In this document: piece by piece, positions 1 to 8,868 of the stretch
Numbering within the stretch: the first letter of the stretch is position 1
Layout: each line of letters opens with the position of its first letter
Assembly (NCBI RefSeq): GCF_026616195.1
Contig: NZ_JANHDH010000002.1
Location: 310,001 to 374,000 of the forward strand
Direction of reading: 5' to 3'
DNA length: 64,000 bases
Source of the DNA: Haloarchaeobius amylolyticus
Lineage (GTDB): Archaea; Halobacteriota; Halobacteria; Halobacteriales; Natrialbaceae
Made by a program: the position numbers and the translations under genes
Notes under the pieces: model-generated
Database searches by the model: none
What the model was told of the DNA's origin: nothing
The model's input: the letters and a program-made list of their open reading frames with translations, nothing else

Positions 1-1
1 G

Positions 2-487
2 GATGCGATTGATGCTCTTGCCGAACAATTCCAATCAGTTCACGGCTCTCCAATGCTCGGTGGCCTCCGTGAGGACGACCCAGTTGATCAGGTGATTATG
101 CCTGCCCGCAATGAGAAAGACCAGTTGTTGGACGCGATGGAAGCCCTCAATGAAGTATTCTTTGAACGGATTGGAGGGAACCATATCGATAATATTCAGG
201 ACTACCTTCCGGAGGAACGAGCTGAAGAGGTGGACGGATCGAAATCTGCACTCTATGAAATGTCCGTCTACCTGTTCAATGAGAGTAGAGCGGGGGATTT
301 GCTTGATCCACTTAATGCTGTGTACGACCTTCGTATTGACCGTGCCCACCGCGGGAATAGTAAATGGCAGCGAGCTATGGATTCTGTTGATATGAGCCGC
401 CCGGTCAGGGACTACCGAGGTACGTATATCCAGATTATGACTCAGGTGGCAGAGTCGCTAGAGGAAATTGAAGAAGAACTGGACTGA
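2..487 (+). CDS. C-terminal part of an unknown protein (HEPN-like motif)
   Basis: The reading frame is open from the left edge, so the start lies outside the window; 161 codons are visible before the TGA. No family is recognised with confidence. The visible part looks helical and acidic and ends in a Glu-rich helix. Near its middle, the stretch DLRIDRAHRG contains R-x4-H, the spacing of the catalytic motif in HEPN ribonuclease domains, but one short motif is weak evidence. Base composition is clearly more AT-rich than the genes after position 1600, as in the next gene, which suggests horizontally acquired DNA. Position next to a tRNA gene fits an integrated element or a defence island. Function unknown. 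Confidence 0.65.
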   Translation, partial: DAIDALAEQFQSVHGSPMLGGLREDDPVDQVIMPARNEKDQLLDAMEALNEVFFERIGGNHIDNIQDYLPEERAEEVDGSKSALYEMSVYLFNESRAGDLLDPLNAVYDLRIDRAHRGNSKWQRAMDSVDMSRPVRDYRGTYIQIMTQVAESLEEIEEELD

Positions 488-782
488 CATTGAAACTCCA
501 ACTGGAAGGTATCGGTTCCGCATCTCAGATCTGAATACGCGCCCTGTATTTAGCACGGCCTCGACGAATTGTCTCTGAAAAGGTATTTAAACAAAGTCAG
601 CTATATTAATTTGACATTTATTTGGGCGGCTTGCAACTCTCCAAAGATGGTAACAGAGTGTAAATTCGAAGATTCGTACTATTTAAAGAGAGATGCTGGA
701 TTCATGCAAGCGTGTTCGCGTGGGGGATCTATGAGTCGGGTATCACGAATATTTTTCAGGCCACTAAATAACCATCTTACCG
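488..782. other. AT-rich intergenic region
   Basis: This 295-bp stretch separates two genes of the low-GC segment. It holds several TATA-like runs (around 582-590, 678-688 and 762-772) that could be archaeal core promoters for the gene at 783 or for short transcripts. No credible coding region was seen: the overlapping open frame here has no domain and runs through the next gene in another frame. Confidence 0.5.
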
Positions 783-1340
783 ATGGAAAGAACTGTAGAT
801 GGCGAAAAATGGGTAACACGTGGATGGGTCAGCGTTCTCGAGGTCCTCTATGAGACTGATGTTGTAGTAAGTCTGAGCCATATGACTGTCCCTGAAAATA
901 TTTCAGAAGATGGGTATGAGGTTGTAGAACGTCTATCTTCAGATTCCACGTTACTTACAGAGACTGAACTCACCGAAAATCAAGCCATAATTGAACTAAA
1001 CCATCTTCTTGATGAGGGTCTTATTCACTATATCAAACCATTCGATGACACAGATTTCGTTGTGTATCGTTTGACTGAGGAGGGGTACCAAGTTGCTCAT
1101 GATCAGCACCGGACAAAAAAGGAAGATGAGTGGCGTTCGGAGAGTCGAAAAATCGACATAGTGCTCACGCTTGCTACCGGACTGCTGGCAGCGACGGCCT
1201 TGATTCAGGCGTACTTGGCGTATCAGGAGATCCAGCCACCAGAGCAGATGTGGTTGTTAGGAGGCGCTAGTGTCGTGTTTCTGTTTACTTTTTCGCTCGT
1301 TATTGGCCGGCGTGGCGGCCGTGGACCTGACCTTTGGTGA
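783..1340 (+). CDS. Winged-helix domain protein with two C-terminal membrane segments
   Basis: Predicted 185 residues. Residues about 10-115 look like a winged-helix domain: helical segments, a likely recognition helix near 70-80 (ENQAIIELNHLLDEGLIHYI) and a wing ending in a RLTEEGY motif, a pattern common in archaeal wHTH proteins. Two hydrophobic segments follow (about 125-145 and 155-175), then a short basic tail. The protein may therefore be a membrane-tethered regulator or sensor. Its DNA is AT-rich like the upstream gene, unlike the rest of the window. The neighbouring tRNA and the composition suggest it belongs to an integrated element. The partner and target are unknown. Confidence 0.65.
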   Translation: MERTVDGEKWVTRGWVSVLEVLYETDVVVSLSHMTVPENISEDGYEVVERLSSDSTLLTETELTENQAIIELNHLLDEGLIHYIKPFDDTDFVVYRLTEEGYQVAHDQHRTKKEDEWRSESRKIDIVLTLATGLLAATALIQAYLAYQEIQPPEQMWLLGGASVVFLFTFSLVIGRRGGRGPDLW

Positions 1341-1535
1341 TACAGAGCACGAGACATGGACTCACACGAAAACGTATGACCACAGGATTATGCTCTCTGC
1401 GCACCTTAAATCAGCAGAATCGCGTGAAGGCGACGACCCGCGGTACGAAGCGTATCGAACTCGCTGACGCGTAGGACACTCAATATAAGAGGGACCTACC
1501 GCTGTCTGTCGAATTTGAAACGGTACGAAACGGGA

Positions 1536-1608
1536 CGGACCCGACGGGATTTGAACCCGCGACATCTTGGTCCGGAACCAAGCACTCTGTCCACTGAGCT
1601 ACGGGCCC
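1536..1608 (-). tRNA. tRNA-Arg (anticodon CCG)
   Basis: Read on the minus strand, a full cloverleaf is visible: acceptor GGGCCCG pairs with CGGGTCC (one G-U), the anticodon arm is CTTGG-TTCCGGA-CCAAG, and the T arm is GCGGG-TTCAAAT-CCCGT. The anticodon CCG reads the Arg codon CGG. No intron is present and CCA is not encoded. A TATA-like TTATG lies about 30 bp upstream (near 1640). The 3' end faces the AT-rich segment at 1-1535, which makes it a likely attachment site for an integrated element. Confidence 0.95.
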
Positions 1609-1686
1609 TCAGGGAACCGTAGCAATCGCGCCGACATAACGGTTGTGAACTGGACAAGCGATAGGGGGCGCTTCGATGGCAGGCCG

Positions 1687-3141
1687 TTATTCCTCGCCGC
1701 CGTCGGCGACCGACGGGCTCGGCCCTCGCTTGTCGATGACCGACTGCTTCCACGTCCCGCGGGTGAACCAGAGGCCAGCGGCGATGGCGCCGACGACGTT
1801 GCCCATGGCCATCCCGTACCAGAAGCCGGTCGCGCCCATCCCGTAGCCGGCGATGCCGAGGATGGGGACGGTGTCGAACGCGAGGACCGAGACGGTCGCC
1901 ACCCGGCCGATCCAGAGCGCGACGAGCGAGAAGACGAGGGCGGTCTTGGTGTTGCCGGCGCCGCGGTAGGCGCCGAGCAGGACCTGCAGGACGCCGATGA
2001 AGGCGAACTCGACGGTGCGGATCTGGATGTACTCGGCGCCGAGGTCGATGGTGGCGAGGGCGTCGGGGATGTCCTTGCTGACGAAGGCGTCGACGAGGAC
2101 GGTGGGGAAGAGGAACACGAGGACGCCGACGACGAGCAGGACGCCGCCGGAGACCTTCGCGGCGAGCCAGACGGCGCGTTCGGCGCGCTCGGTGTTGCCT
2201 GCACCGAGGTTCTGGCCGACCATGGTGTTGGTGGCGCGGCCGAGGCCCATCGCGGGGAGGAAGATGAGCGAGGCGATGCGGTTGCCGAGGCCGTAGGCGG
2301 CGACGACGGGCGGGGCGAACTGGACGATCATGGCGGTCAGCGTGACCATGGCGAGCGCGCTGGCGGACTGTTCGAGCGCGCTGGGGACGCCGATGTCGAC
2401 GATGTCCCTGATGACGTCGAGGTCCGGCGCGAGGTGGTGGAGCTCGATGGTGGGGCCGGCGTCGGTCATGAAGAGGATGTAGAGGCCGAGGACGGTCCCG
2501 AGGCCGCGGGAGGCGACCGTGGCGACGGCGGCGCCGACGATGCCCATGCCGTCGATGGGCCCCCAGCCGAAGATGAGGATGGGGTCTAAGACGACGTTCA
2601 TGGCGACGCTGGCGAGCATGACCCGCATCGGGGTCTTGGTGTTGCCGTAACCGCGCATGAGCGCCGAGAAGACGAAGAAGCCGAACATGAAGACGATGCC
2701 GAGGAAGAACACCTCCATGTAGCGGGCGGCGAGGGGGATGACGTTCGCGGCGGTCTCGGCCTGGCTGGGGAGGAGGCCGAGCATCTCCTCGGTGAAGACG
2801 TAGCCGACGAGGCCGAGGCCGACCGCGAGGATGGAGACGAACGAGATGGTCTGGCCGGCGACGCGGCCCGCCGAGCCCTCGCTCTTCGCGCCGGTGTACT
2901 GGGCGACGAGGATGCTGCCCGCCGCGGTGAAGCCGCCGGCGACCGAGATGAGGAGGAAGATGAGGGGGAACGCGAGACTGATGGCGGCCAGGGCGTCGGT
3001 GTCGAACTGCCCGAGCCAGAAGGTGTCCGCGATGTTGTACGTGACCTGGAGGAGCTGGAGGGCGACGATCGGCCACGCGAGCCGGAACATGGGTCGCGCG
3101 AGGCCACCCTCTGTGATACTGTCTGAGGGTGTGCTGTTCAC
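1687..3141 (-). CDS. MATE family efflux transporter
   Basis: Predicted 484 residues, normal for the MATE family of cation-coupled multidrug/toxin exporters. About twelve hydrophobic segments are visible in two homologous halves. The N-terminal region (ARPMFRLAWPIVALQLLQV, then NIADTFWLGQ) matches the start of MATE domains, and the second half repeats it (GLGRATNTMVGQNLGAGN). The chosen start is a GTG at 3141; the short acidic/polar leader before the first helix fits a cytosolic N-terminus. It is a single gene with a tRNA downstream and a ferredoxin gene upstream. An inverted repeat GAAAC-N6-GTTTC lies at 3155-3170 over the expected core promoter. The substrate cannot be read from the sequence. 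Confidence 0.93.
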   Translation of the reverse strand: MNSTPSDSITEGGLARPMFRLAWPIVALQLLQVTYNIADTFWLGQFDTDALAAISLAFPLIFLLISVAGGFTAAGSILVAQYTGAKSEGSAGRVAGQTISFVSILAVGLGLVGYVFTEEMLGLLPSQAETAANVIPLAARYMEVFFLGIVFMFGFFVFSALMRGYGNTKTPMRVMLASVAMNVVLDPILIFGWGPIDGMGIVGAAVATVASRGLGTVLGLYILFMTDAGPTIELHHLAPDLDVIRDIVDIGVPSALEQSASALAMVTLTAMIVQFAPPVVAAYGLGNRIASLIFLPAMGLGRATNTMVGQNLGAGNTERAERAVWLAAKVSGGVLLVVGVLVFLFPTVLVDAFVSKDIPDALATIDLGAEYIQIRTVEFAFIGVLQVLLGAYRGAGNTKTALVFSLVALWIGRVATVSVLAFDTVPILGIAGYGMGATGFWYGMAMGNVVGAIAAGLWFTRGTWKQSVIDKRGPSPSVADGGEE

Positions 3142-3154
3142 GCTACTTCGAAAC

Positions 3155-3170
3155 GAAACACTACCGTTTC
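3155..3170. promoter_or_regulatory. Inverted repeat upstream of the MATE gene
   Basis: GAAAC and GTTTC form a 5-bp inverted repeat separated by 6 bp, 14-29 bp before the GTG start of the exporter. This is where a TATA/BRE element would lie, so a bound repressor could block transcription. Arms this short can occur by chance. Confidence 0.3.
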
Positions 3171-3252
3171 AATCTGTTGTATCGAGGTGACGGCCGCGAA
3201 AGAAATCTCTCCGGGGCGTGTGAGAAACGAAGAACGGGGGGTCTGCGGGCTG

Positions 3253-3840
3253 TTACGGCGTCTCGTTCGTCTCGATGGTGAACTCGGCCTTGGGGTAGGC
3301 GACACACGTCAGGACGTAGCCGTCCTCGAGTTCGGGGTCGTCGAGCATCTCCTGGTTGTCGTGGACGACGTAGTCGCGGGAGTCGCCGCCGTCGGCGATG
3401 TGGCCCGCACAGGAGACACACTGGCCCTGTCGGCAGGCGTAGGGGAGGTCCCAGCCCTCGTCCTCGCCGGCTTCGAGCAGGGTCTCGTTGTTGGCGACCT
3501 CGACGGTCGCGCCCTCCTTCGTGTACTCGATGTCGAAGTACTCGACCTCGTCCTCGGGGATATCGGCCGGGCTCGTGGACTCCTCTTCGGCGTCCTCGCC
3601 GCCCTCGAGTTCGCCACCGGCCTCGCCGCCGGCGATGGCGCCGGCAGCGCCACCGCCGCCGATGGCGCGGTTCATGGGTTCGGGGAAGTCGGTTTCGGCG
3701 ACGGTCGACGCGCGTCGTTCGAGGACCTCCTGCGAGATGTCCTCGGTGGGGGTCCATGCGGTCCCACGCAAGAAGTGCATGACGACGGCGATGACCGTCA
3801 GGGAGAGCCCGATAGCCAGTCCCAGTTCGTTGATGGCCAT
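3253..3840 (-). CDS. Membrane-anchored plant-type 2Fe-2S ferredoxin
   Basis: Predicted 195 residues. A hydrophobic segment at about 5-24 anchors the protein. A Gly/Ala and acidic linker follows (about 60-95), then a plant-type 2Fe-2S domain (about 100-190). The cluster ligands are visible: C136-x4-C141-x2-C144 and C179. It is an electron carrier, probably held at the inner face of the membrane; the partner oxidoreductase is not in the neighbourhood. The linker is unusual compared with soluble haloarchaeal ferredoxins of about 129 residues. A TATA-like TTAAACCC lies about 30 bp upstream of the ATG, giving a near-leaderless transcript. Confidence 0.88.
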   Translation of the reverse strand: MAINELGLAIGLSLTVIAVVMHFLRGTAWTPTEDISQEVLERRASTVAETDFPEPMNRAIGGGGAAGAIAGGEAGGELEGGEDAEEESTSPADIPEDEVEYFDIEYTKEGATVEVANNETLLEAGEDEGWDLPYACRQGQCVSCAGHIADGGDSRDYVVHDNQEMLDDPELEDGYVLTCVAYPKAEFTIETNETP

Positions 3841-3969
3841 GTGTTCGGAGATTTGGAGTACGGGTTTAATTCATTTGTGATTGGCGAGCGGGCACAGGGG
3901 AGGGAATCGGCCGTCACTCGCGCTGGCAGAAGGGGGTGAGACGAGTCGTCGTCGGAGGGGGTCGGCTGG

Positions 3970-4380
3970 TCACTCGCGGTTCGACCGGGCGGCGCCGTAC
4001 TGCCGGCAGTAGCACTCCAGCAGTTCCTCGAGGAGGAGGGCGTCGCGGGAACTGCTGTTGTAGTGGTGGTCGATGAAGTCCTCGGCGTCCTGGACGTTCC
4101 CGCGGATGACGAACCGCCGGATGGTCGCGACGGACTCGAAGAAGGGGAGGCCGGACTCGGGGCCTTCGGCCGGTTCGATGAGCTGTTCGTCGGGGAAGAC
4201 GTCGTTCTTGATGTCCTCGAAGTCGACGGTCGACGGCTCGTAGTCGTCCGAGAGTTGCTCGAGGATGTACTCGGACGCGAAGCGGTAGAACTCCGATTTG
4301 CTCTCGAAGACCCCCTCCTCGACGAGTGACTCGATCTCGTCGACGGTCGATTCGGAGAATCGGACCGTACTTTTCACCAT
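3970..4380 (-). CDS. Ribbon-helix-helix (CopG-like) regulator
   Basis: With the start at MVKSTVRF the product has 136 residues. Residues 1-45 show the ribbon-helix-helix pattern: a basic beta strand (KSTVRFSE), helix 1 (VDEIESLVEEG) and helix 2 beginning at the SKSEFYRFA motif. Such proteins bind DNA as dimers through the strand. The C-terminal 80 residues are unassigned and contain a CYC motif near the end. This start is chosen because TAATTTATG at about 4400-4410 lies some 26 bp upstream, which would give a leaderless mRNA; the longer in-frame start would place this element inside the gene. The target is unknown, and the gene is divergent from the permease at 4658. Confidence 0.8.
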   Translation of the reverse strand: MVKSTVRFSESTVDEIESLVEEGVFESKSEFYRFASEYILEQLSDDYEPSTVDFEDIKNDVFPDEQLIEPAEGPESGLPFFESVATIRRFVIRGNVQDAEDFIDHHYNSSSRDALLLEELLECYCRQYGAARSNRE

Positions 4381-4657
4381 ACCATCTCCTGTCTCCGACC
4401 CAATACATAAATTATCGGGCCGGACTGTCACTCGCGTCCCTGGGTCGGGGTGGCTCGTCTCGACCGGTGCCGCCGCGTCGACCGGGGGAGAGTATTAGTG
4501 TCGGGTCCCTGTTAGAGAGAGACATGCAATCGGTGGTGGGGCGGTGGGCGGTCGACGACGAAGCGTCGACGCTCGCCCCGGTCGCTGGGGGCGAGACGGG
4601 ACGAGGCACGGCCAGGGGCCAGCACGGGTGTCGGCCCGGTCGACGCGAGTCCGAGCG

Positions 4658-6022
4658 ATGACGGCCGGCGACGGCGGGGGCGGCGACGGGGCCGGCGACA
4701 GCGTCGGCCTGCTGCAGGCGGTCGCCATCGAGGTGGGGCTCATCGTCGGGGCGGGGCTGTTCTCGCTGACGGGCGTCGCGACGACGCTGGCTGGCACCGC
4801 GGTCCCGCTGTCCTACGTGTTCACGTTCACCGTCGTCGCGATGAGTCTGGTGCCGACGGCGGCGCTCGCGGCCGCCCGGCCCGTGACCGGCGGGAACTAC
4901 TGGTACCCGAGCCGGCTCTGGTCACCGCGGGTCGCGTTCCTCACCGCCTGGGGGCTCTCCATCAGCATGTTCGGCGGCGGCCTGCCGGTGTACGCCCTGA
5001 GCTTCGGCCGGTACGTCGACTCGCTCGTCGCGGTCGACCCGGTGGGCGTCGGCGTCGTCGTCCTGACCGCGTTCTACCTGGTCAACCTCGCCGGTATCGA
5101 CGTGGCCGCCAGCGTCCAGTTGCTGCTGTTCGCCACGCTGGTTGCGAGTCTCGTCGTGTTCATCGTGGTCGGGGCCCCCGCCGTCGAGCCCGCGAACTTC
5201 GAGCCGTTCCTCTCGACGGGGGTCACCGGCCTCCTGACGGGCGCCGGCGTGCTGTACTTCGTCTGCCTCGGCGCGAACTTCATCGTGGACCTCGGCGAGG
5301 ACGTGCAGGCCGCGACGGTGACCATCCCGCGGTCGCTGGCGGTGAGCATCCCGCTCGTGTTCGTCCTCTACGTCGGCACGGCGCTGGTCGCGGTCGGAAC
5401 CGTCGGCGCAGCCGGCCCGGGGTCGATGGACGGCGCGACGCTCAGCGTCCCGGCCCAGGTCGCCCTCCCGCCGGCGCTGGCGACGTTCTTCGTCGTGGGT
5501 GGGGCGCTGTTCGCCATCGCGACCAGCATCAACGCCGTGTTCATCATCGCTCCGAAGTACATGGTCGTCCTCGCCGACGACGGCTTCTTCCCGGCGGTAC
5601 TGGCGGACACGAACGCCCGGTTCGACACGCCGCACTGGGGGCTCACGCTCGTCTTCCTGCTCTCGCTCGCCTCCCTGCTCAGCCCGCTGCCGGTCGCGGA
5701 CCTCGGCTCGCTGCTCGGGTTCGGCGGCATCGTCCTCATCGTCCCGATGATGGTCGCCGCGGTCAGGTTCGTCCGCCGGCACCCCGACCGGTACGCGGCG
5801 ACGCCACTGCCGGTCCCTGCCCGGGTGACGGTCGCACTGGCGGTGGCGGCCGTCTGTGCGAACGCCGTGTTGCTCGTCCTGCTCGCCAGCCAGAGCCCGC
5901 TGCTGTTCGGTGCGTGGGCCGGGCTGACCGTCGGTGCCGGCGGGGCGTACTACCTCGTCCGGCGACGGTACCTCGCCGGGCGGGGAATCGGCCTCCTGGA
6001 GGGGTTCGACGAGGAGTTTTAA
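4658..6022 (+). CDS. APC-superfamily amino-acid permease
   Basis: Predicted 454 residues with about twelve hydrophobic helices, typical of the amino acid-polyamine-organocation superfamily. The helix-1 signature VGLIVGAGLFSLTG resembles the conserved substrate-binding glycine stretch (G-x-G-F). The start at MTAGDGGG follows a poorly conserved GC-rich leader that could be read as a longer frame. The 3-hydroxyacyl-CoA dehydrogenase gene begins 23 bp after the stop, so the two are probably co-transcribed. That pairing hints at uptake of an amino acid whose carbon skeleton is degraded through CoA esters, but this is inference. The substrate is unknown. Confidence 0.88.
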   Translation: MTAGDGGGGDGAGDSVGLLQAVAIEVGLIVGAGLFSLTGVATTLAGTAVPLSYVFTFTVVAMSLVPTAALAAARPVTGGNYWYPSRLWSPRVAFLTAWGLSISMFGGGLPVYALSFGRYVDSLVAVDPVGVGVVVLTAFYLVNLAGIDVAASVQLLLFATLVASLVVFIVVGAPAVEPANFEPFLSTGVTGLLTGAGVLYFVCLGANFIVDLGEDVQAATVTIPRSLAVSIPLVFVLYVGTALVAVGTVGAAGPGSMDGATLSVPAQVALPPALATFFVVGGALFAIATSINAVFIIAPKYMVVLADDGFFPAVLADTNARFDTPHWGLTLVFLLSLASLLSPLPVADLGSLLGFGGIVLIVPMMVAAVRFVRRHPDRYAATPLPVPARVTVALAVAAVCANAVLLVLLASQSPLLFGAWAGLTVGAGGAYYLVRRRYLAGRGIGLLEGFDEEF

Positions 6023-6045
6023 GCCCTCGCCCCGTCGCCCCGGAC

Positions 6046-7194
6046 ATGTCACCTGATAGCACGAGTCGGGGGTCGCTCGCCGGCCGTCACGTCGGCGTCG
6101 TCGGCGCCGGGGTGATGGGTCGGGACATCGCCGCCCTGCTGGCGAACGGCGGTGCCGAGGTCGTCCTCGTGGACGTCGACGAGGACGCGCTCGCGGCGGC
6201 CGAACGGTACCACGAGCGCGAGGTCGGAGCGGCGCTCGTCGACGCGGGCCTGCGGCCGGCGGACGCCGGCGAGACGGTCGTCTCCCGCGTCCACTACGCG
6301 ACGGGCCTCGACGCGCTCGCCGACTGCGAGTTCGTGGTCGAGGCGATCAGCGAGGACCTCGCCGCGAAACACGGGCTGCTCGCGGACCTCGAAGCCGTCC
6401 TCGACCCCGACGCGGTCATCGGGACCAACACCTCCTCGCTGACCGCCAGCGACGTGGCTGCGGCGGCCGACCACCCGGAACGGGTCGTCCTCTTCCACTT
6501 CGCCAACCCCGCCATCCCGCGCGACGTCGTCGAGGTGAACGGCGAACGGGCCAGCGAGGCCGCCCTCGACCTCGCGGTGTCGGTCGCCCGCGGGATGGGG
6601 AAGGAACCGTTCCGGCTCGGCACCGAGCGCCGGGCGAACGGCCTCAGCCGCCTCTCGGCGGCCATCAAGTGCGCCGGGACCTGGGAGCTGCTGGCCGCCG
6701 ACGCGGCCGCCATCGAGGTGGGCGCGCGGAACATGGGGTTCCCCCGCGGCCCGCTCGCGTTCGTCGACCTCATCGGGCTCGACATCCACCTCGCCACGGT
6801 CGACAACCTCGCCGAGGAGTACGACGGGCGCTTCGCCCCGCCCACCCCGGTCCGCGAGCGCATGGAGGGCATGGTCGCCGACGGGCGGGCGGGAGCGAAG
6901 GACGGGGAGGGCTTCTTCGTCTGGGAGGACGGCGAGGCGGTCCTGCCCGCTGTCGAAGCGCCCCACGACGTCCAGCCCATCGTCGCCGCGCTGGTGAACG
7001 AGGCACACCGGATGGTCGACGACGACGTCGCGGACGCCGAGACGCTGAACGAGATACTGAAGCGCGGGAGCGGCGGGGCGGTCGGCCCGTTCGATATCGA
7101 GTCGATGGTCGGCGCAGACGTGCTCCGGGACGTGCTCGAGGCGCGGTACGCGGAGACGGACGCCGGGGTGTACGAGCCGGCGGACTCGCTCTGA
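6046..7194 (+). CDS. 3-hydroxyacyl-CoA dehydrogenase (NAD-dependent)
   Basis: Predicted 382 residues. The N-terminal Rossmann fold begins with VGVVGAGVMGRDIA (G20-x-G22-x2-G25) followed by VDVDEDAL, where Asp marks NAD preference. The family signature around HFANPAIPRDVVEVN corresponds to HFFNP...LVEV in known enzymes, and the C-terminal 3HCDH helices follow (GPLAFVDLIGLD). It oxidises 3-hydroxyacyl-CoA to 3-ketoacyl-CoA in beta-oxidation or the reverse reaction in butanoate metabolism. The start is the ATG 23 bp after the permease stop, with which it probably forms an operon. It is a stand-alone dehydrogenase, without the enoyl-CoA hydratase domain fused in many haloarchaeal homologues. Confidence 0.9.
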   Translation: MSPDSTSRGSLAGRHVGVVGAGVMGRDIAALLANGGAEVVLVDVDEDALAAAERYHEREVGAALVDAGLRPADAGETVVSRVHYATGLDALADCEFVVEAISEDLAAKHGLLADLEAVLDPDAVIGTNTSSLTASDVAAAADHPERVVLFHFANPAIPRDVVEVNGERASEAALDLAVSVARGMGKEPFRLGTERRANGLSRLSAAIKCAGTWELLAADAAAIEVGARNMGFPRGPLAFVDLIGLDIHLATVDNLAEEYDGRFAPPTPVRERMEGMVADGRAGAKDGEGFFVWEDGEAVLPAVEAPHDVQPIVAALVNEAHRMVDDDVADAETLNEILKRGSGGAVGPFDIESMVGADVLRDVLEARYAETDAGVYEPADSL

Positions 7195-7215
7195 CCCGGG
7201 TACACGGAGGCGCCG

Positions 7216-8868
7216 TCAGTCCATCAGCACGGGCGGCACCGCACCGGGGTCGACCCGCACGTCGAGCAGCGTCGGTCGGTCGCGGGCGAGCGCGTCGGCG
7301 AGTTCCGGGCGGACCGCGTCCGGGTCCTCGACGACGGCCCCCGCACAGCCGAACCCGCGGGCCACGGCCGCGTAGTCGGTGCCGGCCTCGAAGTCGGTCG
7401 AGACGTCGACGCCCCAGTTCGTCAGCTGGCTGGCCTTCGAGGAGGCGAGCGACTGGTTGTTCAGCACGACGACCACGACCGGGAGGTCCTCGCGCACGGC
7501 GGTCTCGAGGTCGGCGATGTGGTAGCCGATGCCGCCGTCGCCCGAGACGGCGACGACCGCCCGGTCCGGGTCGGCCGCCTGCGCGCCGAGTGCCTGCGGG
7601 AGACAGCAGTTGATCCCGTCGCTCCCGCGGGCCTGGATGTAGCCGATACCGGGCTCGCGGACCTCGTAGAAGGCGCCGGTGAAGAAGCCGGGGAACGACG
7701 TCGCGGAGACGAGCAGGCCGTCCTCCGGCATCGTGGACTGGAGCTCGGCGACGACGCGGGCCGGGTCGATGGGCGTCCGGTCGCTCTCCAGTCGCCCGGC
7801 GTACTCCTCGCGCCACGCCTCGCGGTCCGCGGCGACCTGCTCGATGCGGGGTCGTCGCTCGCTGAAGTCGACCGCGAGGAGTGCCTCGCGCAGCGCCTCG
7901 ACCGTCGCCCGGAGGTCGGCCTGGACGGCCACGTCGGCGTCGTAGTTGCGCCCGAGCCAGTGCGGGTCGAGGTCGACGTGGGCCAGCGTGGCGTCGTCCG
8001 GGAGCAGGGACCAGCCGACGGTCGACAGCTCGCCGAAGCGACAGCCCAGCCCCAGGATGGCATCGGCGTCCTCGACGAGGTCGTTCGCCACCTCGCAGTA
8101 CCCCCAGCGGCCGACGACGCCGCCGGCGTACGGTTCGTCCTCGGCGACGACGCCCTTCCCGTTCATCGACGTGACGACGGGGGTGTTCGTCTCGGCCGCG
8201 AACGCGGTCACGGCGTCGGCGGCGTCCGCGCGCAGTGCGCCCTCGCCCGCGACGACGACCGGGCGCTCGGCCTCGGTCACCACGTCGGCGAGTGCCGCCA
8301 CGTCGTCCGCGGCGGGCGCGGGTCGCCCGGTGGCGAACTCGAGCGAGAGTGCCTCACCCGGTCCCGCCTCCGTCTCCCCCGCGAGGACGTCCTCGGGCAG
8401 GTTCACGTGTGTCGGCTCCGGGACGCCGACCGTGGCCGCACGCGCCGCGTTCCGGACCGCCTCGACGACCCGGTCGGGCGATTCGGGGTCGTGACTCGCG
8501 CCGACGAACGCGTCGAGGATGGCCGCGTTGTCCGCGTCCTGGATGGCCTCGCGTCCCCTGAAGGACCGGTCGTTGTCCCCGGTGAGCGCGAGGACCGGAC
8601 TCGAGGCACCCTCGGCCTCGGTCAGCCCGACGCCGGTGTACGCCGCCCCGGGGCCGCCCACGCCGTCGCAGACGCCGAGTCGGCCCGTGACGCGAGCGTA
8701 GGCGTCGGCCATCATCGCCGCGCTGGCCTCGCTTCGCGGATGCACGTGTCGGATTCCCGAGTCCGCGAGCGCGGCGTAGTACGGTTCCAGCTGTTCGCAC
8801 GGGAAGCCGAAGACGGTCGAGACGCCGCTCGCTTCGAGCGTCGCGACCAGGTCCGCCGCCGCGGTCAT
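7216..8868 (-). CDS. Thiamine-pyrophosphate-dependent enzyme (acetolactate synthase family)
   Basis: Predicted 550 residues with the three-domain layout of the ALS/pyruvate-decarboxylase family. The PYR domain holds the conserved catalytic Glu in the PRSEASAAMMADAYARVTG region. The central domain lies around 190-330. The PP domain holds GDG...NN (GDGGIGYH near 441 and LNNQSLA near 467), the TPP/Mg binding motif. The reaction cannot be fixed: acetolactate synthase, a 2-oxoacid decarboxylase or a related lyase are all possible. There is no ilvN small subunit next to it, which argues against the main biosynthetic ALS. The start is set at MTAAADLV because upstream codons in the frame are non-homologous. 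It lies 95 bp downstream of gnd on the same strand. Confidence 0.85.
   Translation of the reverse strand: MTAAADLVATLEASGVSTVFGFPCEQLEPYYAALADSGIRHVHPRSEASAAMMADAYARVTGRLGVCDGVGGPGAAYTGVGLTEAEGASSPVLALTGDNDRSFRGREAIQDADNAAILDAFVGASHDPESPDRVVEAVRNAARAATVGVPEPTHVNLPEDVLAGETEAGPGEALSLEFATGRPAPAADDVAALADVVTEAERPVVVAGEGALRADAADAVTAFAAETNTPVVTSMNGKGVVAEDEPYAGGVVGRWGYCEVANDLVEDADAILGLGCRFGELSTVGWSLLPDDATLAHVDLDPHWLGRNYDADVAVQADLRATVEALREALLAVDFSERRPRIEQVAADREAWREEYAGRLESDRTPIDPARVVAELQSTMPEDGLLVSATSFPGFFTGAFYEVREPGIGYIQARGSDGINCCLPQALGAQAADPDRAVVAVSGDGGIGYHIADLETAVREDLPVVVVVLNNQSLASSKASQLTNWGVDVSTDFEAGTDYAAVARGFGCAGAVVEDPDAVRPELADALARDRPTLLDVRVDPGAVPPVLMD

Noticed and set aside
569-853. Short coding region before the winged-helix gene
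   Set aside because: It overlaps the start of a better gene in another frame and has no domain or conserved pattern.
1440-1535. Direct repeat of the tRNA-Arg 3' end as the att site within the window
   Set aside because: I looked for a second copy of the tRNA 3' segment between 1 and 1535 and saw only short chance matches such as GGTACGAA.
1362-1565. Coding region running into the tRNA gene
   Set aside because: It overlaps the tRNA and has no recognisable protein features.
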